This document shows positions 9,001 to 17,314 of a DNA stretch of 64,000 nt, piece after piece. A model generated the notes under the pieces. That model was not told where the DNA came from. It searched no databases and saw only the letters and a program-made list of their open reading frames with translations. The stretch lies in assembly GCF_002954265.1 (NCBI RefSeq), contig NZ_PPSL01000002.1, forward strand, positions 62,001-126,000. Direction: 5' to 3'. The translations under genes were made by a program, and so were the position numbers. This stretch comes from Flavipsychrobacter stenotrophus. Lineage in GTDB: Bacteria > Bacteroidota > Bacteroidia > Chitinophagales > Chitinophagaceae. Numbering within the stretch: the first letter of the stretch is position 1; every line of letters begins with the position of its first letter.

Positions 9001-10399
9001 AATAGAGCAATACATACCGGGGGGATACCGCAGATACCGCTTTGTGAGCCATCCATTCAATTCGGCAATATCGCTGAGCCAGGTGCAGAAATATATAGAT
9101 ATAACAGGAGTTGGCGGGGCTGCTAATGGTTTTACCTCTACCAGTTCTAATGCATCATCTGTTTTCAGGCTGGACCCCTATACAAGTAATTCCACGTTGG
9201 GCTACGACCCGGGATGGAAACCATTTACCAAGATCAACAACAGCGCTGCTGATACCAACAAATTTCAGAGATACCAGGGACTTCGTCTATTTGTAAGAGG
9301 CGCTAAAGGACAGGGGTTGGGATATGCGTTCCTATACCATCCGTCTCCGGTAACTATAGCTATGACGGGCACTATAAACCAGGGTGCACAGTTGGTAACG
9401 CTGGCCAAAGGCATTGACTCTACCCAGGATTATAACATGGTAGGTAACCCCTATCCTTCTCCTATAGACATAGGTACAATATTGTATAATGCCAAGATAG
9501 CCGGCAAGATAACAGGCAGTGCGTTTTATGTATGGAACCCTGCTATGAGTGCCGGCGGGCAGTATATGGCTATTCCAATAGGCACATCGGCCCCAATACC
9601 GTATTCTATACAAGCACTTACATCTTTCCAGGTGAGGGCGGCATATGACAGTGCGCAAATATTGTTTAGTGAAAACAATAAGACCGCAGGCGCAGACAAT
9701 GAACTATTCAAGGAATCTAAGAATGTGATCTCATTGAAGGTGTATGACACCAACTACCATCTTTATGACATGCTGCAGATAAGCTATAACAACGCAGCGA
9801 CAGACGAAGAAGACAGGAATTTTGATGCAGGTAAGCCAACAGGCACTGATTTCGCCTTTTACAGCCTGTCTAACAGCAACAGGAAGCTGGCAATTGACAC
9901 GCGTCCATTTACCCCTTCAAAGGCCATTGCGCTGGGAATCAGTAGCGCTTATACACAGGAGTATATTATTGTAGCGGAAAATGTACCTGTAACCGGCGAT
10001 ACCCCACTTTATCTGCATGATAAGCAGCTGGAAAAATTTGTATTGCTGCAACAAGGCTCGGAATACAGATTTGCGATCACCAAAAACAAAGAGACACAAG
10101 GTAATGAAAGATTTGAACTGATTGCCAAGCCACAACCTGCAGTTGCAAAAGTGAATATAAAGGTGCAATTAACACCTAACCCGGCAACTGATGAAGTGAA
10201 CATAGCGTATAGCACCGGCAATACAGCAGCCGTATCAGTTAGTGTGATGGACATGTCGGGCGTGAGTGTTTACCATGTTTCAAATGCAGGTGGTAATGGT
10301 AATGTACACATCCCATTAAAAGACCTGGCAGCAGGCATATATCTTGTAGAGGTAACCTCAGGCGCAATGAAATCAACACACAGATTGGTAAAGGAATAA
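6047..10399 (+). CDS. Giant T9SS-secreted surface protein with 8 Ig-like repeats
   Basis: The protein has 1450 residues. A signal peptide (to about residue 29, ending MGQ) is followed by an N-terminal domain (about 30-154) with a YTYNTCNTGSG segment and many Ser/Thr. Eight tandem bacterial Ig-like (BIG_2-like) repeats occupy about 155-734, each with a GGxWxSxN motif, an AGxTTISY motif and two cysteines placed for a disulfide. After a linker comes a beta-helix-like region opening WVGGTTGHEDEW...NNWSCGAVPD, then SHPFNSAISLSQV and GNPYPSP, and a type A T9SS sorting domain (about 1370-1450) with LTPNPATDEVNI and GIYLVEV. It is probably an adhesin or surface-layer-like fibre, a role inferred from architecture. 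Its paralogue follows 0.4 kb downstream. Confidence 0.9.
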   Translation: MKHFFTAGHLRFIAVTIVLMVMSYAGMGQKIFTPASNNNIAGGNTYCQNVTASALIYTYNTCNTGSGSSIGTFITIKWYKNSVNSTTGGTVVSTTIVRSALTATGSSNYQPATSVVGTLYYYCIITWTDAGTCNSSGSVTSTTVAVTVSPTPDVITGSTTGCVGTSSTLYNTVAGGIWSSNSTSIATITSTGTVGAVAAGSTTITYAIGSCRATTPFTVISTPATITGTNIICENAVTAFSTTNTGGTWTSANAAVATVDASSPVNVTGVTAGTTTISYVISPTCYATRSVTVNTAPAAITGATAACTGTSTNLANTVGGGTWVSSATAKATITATGIVSAVAAGSTTISYTIGSCRATLAFTVNATPGSITGSNTICQGAITTFTNGTAGGAWSTANSATATVNGSSPVGITGIAAGSTTISYTMPTGCFATRGITVNTAPAAITGASSACLGSAVTLNNTVGGGTWTSSNTAKATINSSGRVTTVANGTTTISYAIGSCTATLPFTTLITPPAISGAATNQCAGTTRTYTNTAVGGTWSSNNSAIASINASTGVLTGVAAGSATITYATGCGAPATRAVTIIANPSAIAGSTTLCTGVVNTLTNTEPSGVWTSSNTAVATINATTGAVLPIAPGGTIITYTLGGACSATTTVTVNTQPSAITGATHICMPAAITLSNTLAGGAWTSENTTIASIDASTGCVTGITAGLANITYTSNGCFATTSVTTSATPTATLSPVTNPCVNYATTVGFTGTNGATITYNADGGTNLTQVLTGGSFTINTGNLNTARTYNLVSVNDAFCSAAINTSAIVTPVPMRWVGGTTGHEDEWAEANNWSCGAVPDSASDVTLPSGINRIPVIATGASATVKSLTIEAGASVIASTGAILNVKSAFINNSRVEGSGVLKLNGSAAQTITGTGTVDNMEVANNAGVTISTGAKVTIIKALTVSEGAFNTNDSLVLSSDSVATARINELTSGTSVTGKIKIEQYIPGGYRRYRFVSHPFNSAISLSQVQKYIDITGVGGAANGFTSTSSNASSVFRLDPYTSNSTLGYDPGWKPFTKINNSAADTNKFQRYQGLRLFVRGAKGQGLGYAFLYHPSPVTIAMTGTINQGAQLVTLAKGIDSTQDYNMVGNPYPSPIDIGTILYNAKIAGKITGSAFYVWNPAMSAGGQYMAIPIGTSAPIPYSIQALTSFQVRAAYDSAQILFSENNKTAGADNELFKESKNVISLKVYDTNYHLYDMLQISYNNAATDEEDRNFDAGKPTGTDFAFYSLSNSNRKLAIDTRPFTPSKAIALGISSAYTQEYIIVAENVPVTGDTPLYLHDKQLEKFVLLQQGSEYRFAITKNKETQGNERFELIAKPQPAVAKVNIKVQLTPNPATDEVNIAYSTGNTAAVSVSVMDMSGVSVYHVSNAGGNGNVHIPLKDLAAGIYLVEVTSGAMKSTHRLVKE
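6509..8248 (+). repeat. Tandem Ig-like repeat array (8 units)
   Basis: By eye the unit lengths in residues are 71, 74, 71, 74, 71, 74, 73 and 72. The first six alternate strictly, so the ancestral unit looks like a 145-residue (435-bp) dimer. Odd units end in the IGSCRAT type; units 2 and 4 carry SSPVNVTG or SSPVGITG and C(Y/F)ATR. Confidence 0.85.
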
Positions 10400-10418
10400 G
10401 ACCACTAAATTACAACAG

Positions 10419-10450
10419 AAAAGGTTCCTTTGCATGAAGGGAACCTTTTT
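10419..10450 (+). terminator. Terminator after the first giant gene
   Basis: AAAAGGTTCC (10419-10428) pairs with GGAACCTTTT (10440-10449), followed by a T tract. It lies 20 bases after the stop codon. Confidence 0.8.
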
Positions 10451-10601
10451 CATGCTTATCAGTATCTATAGAAATTTTCAAATCAGTTTGACTATCAAAT
10501 TTTCAATCCTGCTAAAACAACCAGTAGACGTGCTTGGTCAACATTAAATAAATAAAATGTTAATAAAATAAATTAAATAACAAATCATAAACAAAATAGC
10601 T

Positions 10602-10609
10602 TACTTTCG
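10602..10609 (+). promoter_or_regulatory. Promoter-like TACTTTCG upstream of the second giant gene
   Basis: TACTTTCG is a variant of TAnnTTTG. Identical octamers precede the MBOAT gene (19279) and the glycosyltransferase gene (54755). The leader to the chosen ATG would be about 190 bases. Confidence 0.4.
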
Positions 10610-10804
10610 CTTCGAATTAAAACAAATAACTATTCAATACTAATTAATTACCAGACATTTATAGTCTGACTTTATCCAGTAAATAAAAATCTGACGAGCC
10701 AGATAACTACTTCTTTTCCTCATCTCCTCCTTGAAATCATTACCGGAATCACCCAGTCTGGCAACATAGCTACTTAAGTGCTATTTAGGAAACTGTGTTT
10801 CAAA

Positions 10805-13800
10805 ATGCGAAAAAAATATCCAATGCAATTCAACTCAAGTATTATGAGTAAGTGTTTAGTTCTTTTATTATGTTTAACGGGATCATATATTACCTGCTGG
10901 TCACAAAAGGTTTTTAGCCCCACATCAAATAGCAGCATCACCGGAGGAGCGACCTATTGCCAGAATGCTGCAGCAACCCAATTATCATATACATATAATA
11001 CCTGTAATACCGGGTCAGGGGTTTCATCGGGAAGCAGCATTACCATTAGCTGGTATTCCAACATTACTAACAGTACCTCGGGTGGAACATTGGTCAGCAG
11101 TGTAACGGGAAACTGTGCCATCGCGGCAACAGGCAACACCACCTATGTACCCATTACGACAGTCACAGGCACATTATATTACTACAGCCAGATCACATGG
11201 AGTGGTAGTGGCACTTGCAATGTGTCGGGAACACTGACAAGTGGGATTACGAGTGTAATGGTTACAACGATACCGGGTACAATAACAGGTGCAACTACAG
11301 GCTGTGTAGGCACAACCCTAACACTTTCCAATTCTGTGCCCGGAGGCACATGGGCAAGTAGTGCTAATCCTACAGCAACTATCTCTACAGGCGGGATAGT
11401 GAGTGCAGTAGCTACAGGTACAGCAACGATAAGTTACTCGATTGGAACATGCCGATCAACTACTTCATTTAGTGTCATTGCCAACCCTCCGTCAATAACC
11501 GGCAGTACAACCAACGTATGTGAAGGAGCAACAATAAGCTATAGTAATACGACTACCGGTGGTACATGGACTACTGGCAATAGCGCAATTGCAACGATAG
11601 ATATGTCTTCACCAGTAAACATAAGTGGAATAACTGCAGGGACAACCAATATCACTTATACTGCGCCAACGGGGTGCTACATAACAAAAGCAGTAACTGT
11701 AAATATACAGCCGGCGGCAATTACGGGTATTGCTGTGGCATGTGTGGGATACCAGTCAACATTATATAATAGTATTCCCGGAGGCGTATGGTCCAGCACG
11801 GCAACGGTAAGAGCTACAATTGATGCTTCAACAGGAGTGGCAGGCAGTGTTGCCTTTGGCGGAACTGCCCTTATGTATTACACAATTGGCACATGTTCCA
11901 GCACCGTACTTTTTACCATCAACACTAATCCGCTTAACATAGCAGGCACCAATACTGTTTGCCAAAATGCGATTACAACACTGACGGATGCCTCCACACC
12001 AGGAACGTGGAGTATAAGCAACGCCAGCATTGCTACTATCAATAACAGCGTATCAGTGGGAGTGACAGGTATTACTGCCGGCACTACCACCATTACATTT
12101 ACCAGCGCAAATAACTGCTACATTACGCGACCAGTTATTGTTAATGTTGCACCTGGGCCGATCACAGGCCCGACAAGTGTCTGTCTTGGCTCATCTACGA
12201 GTTTAGGCAACAGCGTAGCAGGAGGAATATGGCTGAGCTCAGTGCCTTCACGAGCATCAATCGACTCCAATTCGGGAATAGTCAGCACATTGACAACAGG
12301 GGCGTCAACCATCAGCTATTCAGTTGGTAATTGTAAAGCAGGCGTAGTGTTAACCGTGGCGGCCGTTCCAGCTGTTATAGGAGCAACACAAACATCGGTC
12401 TGCGAGGGGTCTACCATTACTTTTACCAACACAGTTAACGGGGGTACATGGAGTAGCAGTAATACATCGGTTGCCACTATTAGTGCAACCGGAATTATAA
12501 GAGGAGTTACTGCAGGTACGGCGACGATCACCTACATGCTTGGCAGTTGTTATGTTACAAGAACTGCAACTGTGAATATTCAACCCGGCCCAATCACCGG
12601 AACAGTATCATCGTGCCATAGTTCCTCCGTTACTTTAAGCAATGCAGTACCATCAGGAGTATGGTCAAGTGCCAGCCCCACTAAAGCCACAATAAGTGCC
12701 TCAGGTGTTGTTACTACGGTAGCCAATGGCACATCTGTGATCAGTTATACAATAGCATCGTGCGCATCGGGAATGACTTTCACCACGCTCGTTGTTCCAA
12801 CGATCATTACAGGAGCATCGTCGGTTGTGTGTCAAAACGCTACGAGAGCATACCTGGACACCGCAGTTGGCGGCACATGGACAAGTGCCAATACCGCAAT
12901 TGCCAGCGTTAACGCATCTACAGGTCTGGTGTCAGGCGTAACGCCGGGTACAACTACCATTACCTACAGCACAGGCTGCGGCGCAAATACAACACGCCCC
13001 ATAACGGTAAACATTGCCCCAGCGGCAATAGCAGGCAGTACCGCATTTTGCGCGGGAGTAATCAGTTCATTGACCAATTCAGTATCGGGCGGTGTGTGGA
13101 GCAGCGGCACAACAGCTGTGGGTACTATAAATTCTTCCACAGGGGCAATTTCACCATTGTCTGCGGGTACCAGCCTGATATCATATATTATTGGGGGGAC
13201 ATGCGGAGCGAATCGTACAATAACAGTAAGCACTCAACCTGCTGCAATATCAGGACTATCTGTGCTTTGCAATCCAGGATCGATAACCCTTAGTAACAGC
13301 GTAACAGGTGGCACCTGGACAAGCAGCAATACTGCGTTAGCAACAGTAAACTCGCTAACGGGAATAGTAACTGCGGTTGGAACAGGATCAGCTGACATTA
13401 CATACTCAACCGGCTGTGGCACACCAGTAATAAAGACGATCAATGTATTCACTACGCCAGCTGCCATATCGGGGAGCAACACCGTGTGTACAGGTACAAT
13501 CACCAGCCTTACAAATGCTACTCCCAGCGGAACATGGACAAGCAGCAACTTAACAGCCGCCACCATAAACTCTTCAACCGGAGCAATGACAGCTGTATCT
13601 GCCGGCAACATAACTATAACCTATACGGTAGGTGCCGCATGTACTGCAACTTATCCGGTGACAATAAATACACAACCGGGTGTGATTAATAGCGTTTCAT
13701 TCTTGTGCAGTGGTGTACCAGCTACGTTATCCAACGCAGTAGCCGGGGGCTCATGGACCAGTAGTGCACCCGGCATTATTACTATAAATTCGTCGACAGG

Positions 13801-15319
13801 CCTTGCTACTGGCCTATCTGCGGGCACATCGAACATTACCTATGCAAATGCATCTTGTATTGCGGCAACAACGCTAACCAATACAGCACAGCCTGCTACC
13901 CCATCAGCTATAACAGGTATATTCTCACTCTGCCAGGGACTGCAAACCACCCTTGCTAGTTTAACAACAGGTAGTGTGTGGAGCAGCAGCAATAGTAGCA
14001 TTGCCACGATCCACTCATTAACCGGTCTGATATTAGCAGGATCACCAGGCACAGCCAACATCAGCTACACTACCTCCAACATCTGCGGCTCGGCATCAAC
14101 AGTTCATACGTTTACCGTCTCTGCCAATCCAACTGCATCTATAGTTACACCACCTGTTATTTGTTTGGGAACAACAGGTATAATAGTTTTTAACGGCACA
14201 CCGGGTGCAACCGTTACCTTCAATATAGACGGCGGCTCAAATATTATGCATATACTGCCCGGCGGCTCTTACTCATTAAGTACCGGCCTAGTTGTTGCCA
14301 ACCATATTTATAACCTTGTTGAAGTACATGATGCCAGTTGCAGCACTACAATCAACACTGTTGCTAATGCAAACGTGATCAGTATGCAATGGGTTGGCGG
14401 CGCTTCAGGCCATGAAACAAGCTGGGATTATGCCGGTAACTGGTCTTGCGGATTTGTACCAGACAGTGTTACAGATGTAACTATAGCATCGGGTACATTA
14501 TACCCTCCAACTATTCCAGCAGGCGGGAGCGCATTTGCAAGAAATCTAATTCTTGACTCAGGAACAACCATTACCGCCAATACAGGATCTAAACTGAATG
14601 TGAAAGGAACACTGAGTAACAATGGCCAGTTTACGGGAGCCGGCACCCTGCAGCTAAAGGGTCCGGCATTTCAGAATATCTATGGCATCGGCACCATCAG
14701 TAACCTAGAATTGATCAATGTATGGGGTGCGAGTATTTCAGCTGCTTCAAGTATAACCATAAAAAATTCATTCACTATAATAAGTGGCACATTTAACACA
14801 AATGATAGCCTGTTGCTTGCTTCTGACAGCTCAGGCACTGCAAGGATCGGATATTTACCCATGGGTAGTTCTATTACGGGTAAGATGACGATACAGCAAT
14901 ACATACCAGGTGGATATCGCAGATACCGCTTTGTGAGCCATCCATTCAACTCGGCGATTTCGCTGAGTCAGGTGCAGAAGTGTATAGACATAACAGGCAT
15001 TGGCGGGTCATTTAACGGCTTTACGAGTACTTCGACTAATGCATCATCAGTGTTCCGGTTAGATCCATATAAAAGTAATTCGACTTTAGGATATGACCCG
15101 GGATGGAAACCATTTACGAAGATCAACATCAGTGCTGCCGACACCAACAAATTTCAGAGATATCAGGGCCTCAGGTTATTTGTACGGGGAGCTAAAGGAC
15201 AGGGGCTTGGCTACACTTTCCTTTACAATCCATCTCCGGTAACTATCGCCATAACAGGCACTATAAACCAGGGTGCACAGTTGGTAACATTGGCCAGAGG
15301 AGTTGACCCAGGATTATAA
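10805..15319 (+). CDS. Giant surface protein with 13 Ig-like repeats, truncated by a frameshift
   Basis: Paralogue of the gene at 6047, with the same order: signal peptide ending in CWSQ, N-terminal YTYNTCNTGSG domain, Ig-like repeats (13 here), a linker with FNIDGGSN, then WVGGASGHETSWDYAGNWSCG and SHPFNSAISLSQV. The frame ends at TAA 15317-15319, after LARGVDPGL. In the paralogue this stretch continues GIDSTQDYNMVGNPYPSP. Compared with it, five bases (TCTAC) are missing between 15307 and 15308, and the rest of the protein resumes in another frame. As written, the product (about 1504 residues) lacks the T9SS sorting domain and could not be surface-anchored by that route. I chose the ATG at 10805; ATGs at 10823 and 10844 are alternatives that still leave a signal peptide. 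Confidence 0.85.
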   Translation: MRKKYPMQFNSSIMSKCLVLLLCLTGSYITCWSQKVFSPTSNSSITGGATYCQNAAATQLSYTYNTCNTGSGVSSGSSITISWYSNITNSTSGGTLVSSVTGNCAIAATGNTTYVPITTVTGTLYYYSQITWSGSGTCNVSGTLTSGITSVMVTTIPGTITGATTGCVGTTLTLSNSVPGGTWASSANPTATISTGGIVSAVATGTATISYSIGTCRSTTSFSVIANPPSITGSTTNVCEGATISYSNTTTGGTWTTGNSAIATIDMSSPVNISGITAGTTNITYTAPTGCYITKAVTVNIQPAAITGIAVACVGYQSTLYNSIPGGVWSSTATVRATIDASTGVAGSVAFGGTALMYYTIGTCSSTVLFTINTNPLNIAGTNTVCQNAITTLTDASTPGTWSISNASIATINNSVSVGVTGITAGTTTITFTSANNCYITRPVIVNVAPGPITGPTSVCLGSSTSLGNSVAGGIWLSSVPSRASIDSNSGIVSTLTTGASTISYSVGNCKAGVVLTVAAVPAVIGATQTSVCEGSTITFTNTVNGGTWSSSNTSVATISATGIIRGVTAGTATITYMLGSCYVTRTATVNIQPGPITGTVSSCHSSSVTLSNAVPSGVWSSASPTKATISASGVVTTVANGTSVISYTIASCASGMTFTTLVVPTIITGASSVVCQNATRAYLDTAVGGTWTSANTAIASVNASTGLVSGVTPGTTTITYSTGCGANTTRPITVNIAPAAIAGSTAFCAGVISSLTNSVSGGVWSSGTTAVGTINSSTGAISPLSAGTSLISYIIGGTCGANRTITVSTQPAAISGLSVLCNPGSITLSNSVTGGTWTSSNTALATVNSLTGIVTAVGTGSADITYSTGCGTPVIKTINVFTTPAAISGSNTVCTGTITSLTNATPSGTWTSSNLTAATINSSTGAMTAVSAGNITITYTVGAACTATYPVTINTQPGVINSVSFLCSGVPATLSNAVAGGSWTSSAPGIITINSSTGLATGLSAGTSNITYANASCIAATTLTNTAQPATPSAITGIFSLCQGLQTTLASLTTGSVWSSSNSSIATIHSLTGLILAGSPGTANISYTTSNICGSASTVHTFTVSANPTASIVTPPVICLGTTGIIVFNGTPGATVTFNIDGGSNIMHILPGGSYSLSTGLVVANHIYNLVEVHDASCSTTINTVANANVISMQWVGGASGHETSWDYAGNWSCGFVPDSVTDVTIASGTLYPPTIPAGGSAFARNLILDSGTTITANTGSKLNVKGTLSNNGQFTGAGTLQLKGPAFQNIYGIGTISNLELINVWGASISAASSITIKNSFTIISGTFNTNDSLLLASDSSGTARIGYLPMGSSITGKMTIQQYIPGGYRRYRFVSHPFNSAISLSQVQKCIDITGIGGSFNGFTSTSTNASSVFRLDPYKSNSTLGYDPGWKPFTKINISAADTNKFQRYQGLRLFVRGAKGQGLGYTFLYNPSPVTIAITGTINQGAQLVTLARGVDPGL
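11282..14137 (+). repeat. Tandem Ig-like repeat array (13 units)
   Basis: Thirteen units of about 71-76 residues each with two cysteines and GG(T/V)WSS-type and AGT-type motifs. Units 1-4 match units 1-4 of the neighbouring gene, and units 7-9 match its units 5-7. Units 5-6 and some of 10-13 are therefore the extra material. Confidence 0.85.
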
Positions 15320-16283
15320 CATGGTAGGTAACCCTTACCCGTCTCCTGTAGATATTGGTACTATATTGTACAATGCCAAGATGGCCGGAAAGATAACAGG
15401 CAGCGCATTTTATGTATGGAACCCGACAATGAGTGCAGGCGGACAGTATATGGTCATTCCTATTGGCGCAACGGCCCCAATACCTTATTCTATACAAGCG
15501 CTTACATCGTTCCAAGTAAGGGCAGCGTATGACAGCGCTCAGCTATTATTTAACGAGCATGATAAAAAGCCGGGGGCTGATAATTCATTGTTCAAACAAG
15601 CGCAGGAAGGCATCTCTCTAAAAATATACGACACCAACAATCATCTTTATGACATGCTACAGGTGCAGTATAACGCTGCGGCGACCGATGAGGAAGACAG
15701 GAATTTTGATGCAGGTAAGCCAACAGGAACTGATTTCGCCTTTTACAGCCTGTCTAACAGCAACAGGAAGCTGGCAATTGACACGCGTCCATTTACCCCT
15801 TCGAAAGCCATTGCGCTGGGAATCAGTAGCGCTTATACACAGGAGTATATTATTGTAGCGGAAAATTTACCTGTAACCGGCGATACCCCACTTTATCTGC
15901 ATGATAAGCAGCTGGAAAAATTTGTATTGCTGCAACAAGGCTCGGAATACAGATTTGCGATCACCAAAAACAAAGAGACACAAGGTAATGAAAGATTTGA
16001 ACTGATTGCCAAGCCACAACCTGCAGTTGCAAAAGTGAATATAAAGGTGCAATTAACACCTAACCCGGCAACTGATGAAGTGAACATAGCGTATAGCACC
16101 GGCAACACAGCAGCTGTTTTGGTGAACGTGATGGACATGTCGGGCGTGAGTGTTTACCATGTTTCAAATGCAGGTGGTAATGGTAATGTACACATCCCAT
16201 TAAAAGACCTGGCAGCAGGCATATATCTTGTAGAGGTAACCTCAGGCGCAATGAAATCAACACACAGATTGGTAAAGGAATAA
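15303..16283 (+). pseudogene. C-terminal part of the broken giant gene, out of frame (T9SS sorting domain)
   Basis: This continues the gene at 10805 in a different frame: TQDYNMVGNPYPSP aligns exactly with the paralogue directly after the missing five bases. About 326 residues remain open with no further stop, and include the type A T9SS sorting domain (LTPNPATDEVNI, GIYLVEV, RLVKE end). It has no credible start of its own; the first ATG is at 15321. Conservation of this part suggests that the break is recent, reversible, or a sequencing error. From 15693 to the end it is almost identical to 9809-10399 of the paralogue. Confidence 0.85.
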
Positions 16284-16355
16284 GACCCATTAAATTACAA
16301 CTAAAATAAGCCGCCATCAACAATAATGAAATATTTTGCGTCTCGCCTTATTAGG

Positions 16356-16386
16356 CCTCACCCCAGCCCTCTCCAAAGGAGAGGGA
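16356..16386. repeat. Dispersed palindromic repeat (CCCTCTCC-AAA-GGAGAGGG), copy 1
   Basis: CCTCACCCCAGCCCTCTCC followed by AAAGGAGAGGGA. The core 16367-16385 is a perfect palindrome with an AAA loop. A second copy is at 40460-40490, with CGA in place of CAG. Confidence 0.8.
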
Positions 16387-16454
16387 GCTTTCCCTTAAAC
16401 TGTAAACATTCTATTTTATTAGAAGAGATAGCGGTTTACAACTGAAAAGCATAT

Positions 16455-16485
16455 AAACAAAAACAGGCGCTATGATAGCGCCTGT
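16455..16485 (-). terminator. Terminator of the response regulator gene
   Basis: ACAGGCGCTA (16463-16472) and TAGCGCCTGT (16476-16485) form a 10-bp stem with a 3-base loop. Read on the minus strand it is followed by TTTTGTTT. Confidence 0.85.
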
Positions 16486-16510
16486 GATAATATGGTTGAG
16501 GTTTGAATTT

Positions 16511-17227
16511 CTATTCTACTTCAGCTTCAGCTGCGTTGAAGACAAACTTAAAGCCGATACCATGAATGGTCTGTAGTTTAGCTTCGGTCTGATTTTTAAG
16601 ATATTTACGCACTTTGGTTATGAATACATCCATACTGCGGCCGAGGAAGTAGTCATCTTTACCCCACACGTTCATGAGTATCTCGTCTCTTTTTAATACC
16701 CTGTTTGCATTCATGCATAAATATCTAAACAGATCGGCTTCTCTTTGAGTTAACTGATGCTGCTCTGTATCGTTCATTAAAGTGAGGTTAGCATAATCGA
16801 AATCGAGTGTACCAATTTTGAAGAAAGCAGGACCTTCCTGGTCTTTCTTTTTGCTGCGCTTAAGGAATACCTGTATTCTTTTCAGCACTTCATGCATATT
16901 GTAAGGCTTAATAACATAATCATCGGCCCCTACTTCGAAACCAGCCAACTTATCATCATCCATACCTTTTGAAGTAAGCATCATGATAGGTATATTTTCA
17001 TTTTTTTTGCGTATGTTATTAGCCAGCTCTATGCCATCTTTCTTGCCGGGCAACATTACGTCAAGCAAGCAGATGTCGTAAATGTTTTTCATAAACTGCT
17101 GCCATGCGGTATCACTATCAGTACAATGTGTTACCTCATAGTTCTGTTTTTGCAGAAAATCTTTCACTACAAATCCAAGCACGGGATCATCCTCAACAAG
17201 CAGTATTTTAACTTTCGGTTGTGACAT
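16511..17227 (-). CDS. OmpR-type response regulator (orphan)
   Basis: A 238-residue two-component regulator. The receiver domain (about 5-120) has the acidic pair EDD (residues 12-14), the phosphoacceptor Asp in ICLLDVMLPGKKDG, the Thr/Ser in MMLTSKG, and the Lys in DYVIKPYN. A winged-helix output domain (about 135-232) has LTQREADLFRYLCMNANRVLKRDEILMNVWG and RSMDVFITKVRKYL. It probably binds DNA as a dimer. No histidine kinase is adjacent on either side, so its partner lies elsewhere. The gene is monocistronic, with a clear terminator. Confidence 0.93.
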   Translation of the reverse strand: MSQPKVKILLVEDDPVLGFVVKDFLQKQNYEVTHCTDSDTAWQQFMKNIYDICLLDVMLPGKKDGIELANNIRKKNENIPIMMLTSKGMDDDKLAGFEVGADDYVIKPYNMHEVLKRIQVFLKRSKKKDQEGPAFFKIGTLDFDYANLTLMNDTEQHQLTQREADLFRYLCMNANRVLKRDEILMNVWGKDDYFLGRSMDVFITKVRKYLKNQTEAKLQTIHGIGFKFVFNAAEAEVE

Positions 17228-17314
17228 AAATAAGTAGGCTAATTTTAATTCTAGTGCTAATATAACACTTCTTGGATTTTATTTGTAAAATATTGACAAA
17301 TAACGAAAAACAAA

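Larger units (their letters stand above)
10400..10804. other. Intergenic region between the two giant paralogues
   Basis: It contains the terminator of the first gene and then about 350 AT-rich bases with one promoter-like motif at 10602-10609. No gene is seen. Confidence 0.5.

Noticed and set aside
10954-15150. The same kind of antisense frames in the second giant gene
   Set aside because: Same explanation: strand-complement of repetitive Thr/Ser/Gly codons with no independent evidence of coding.
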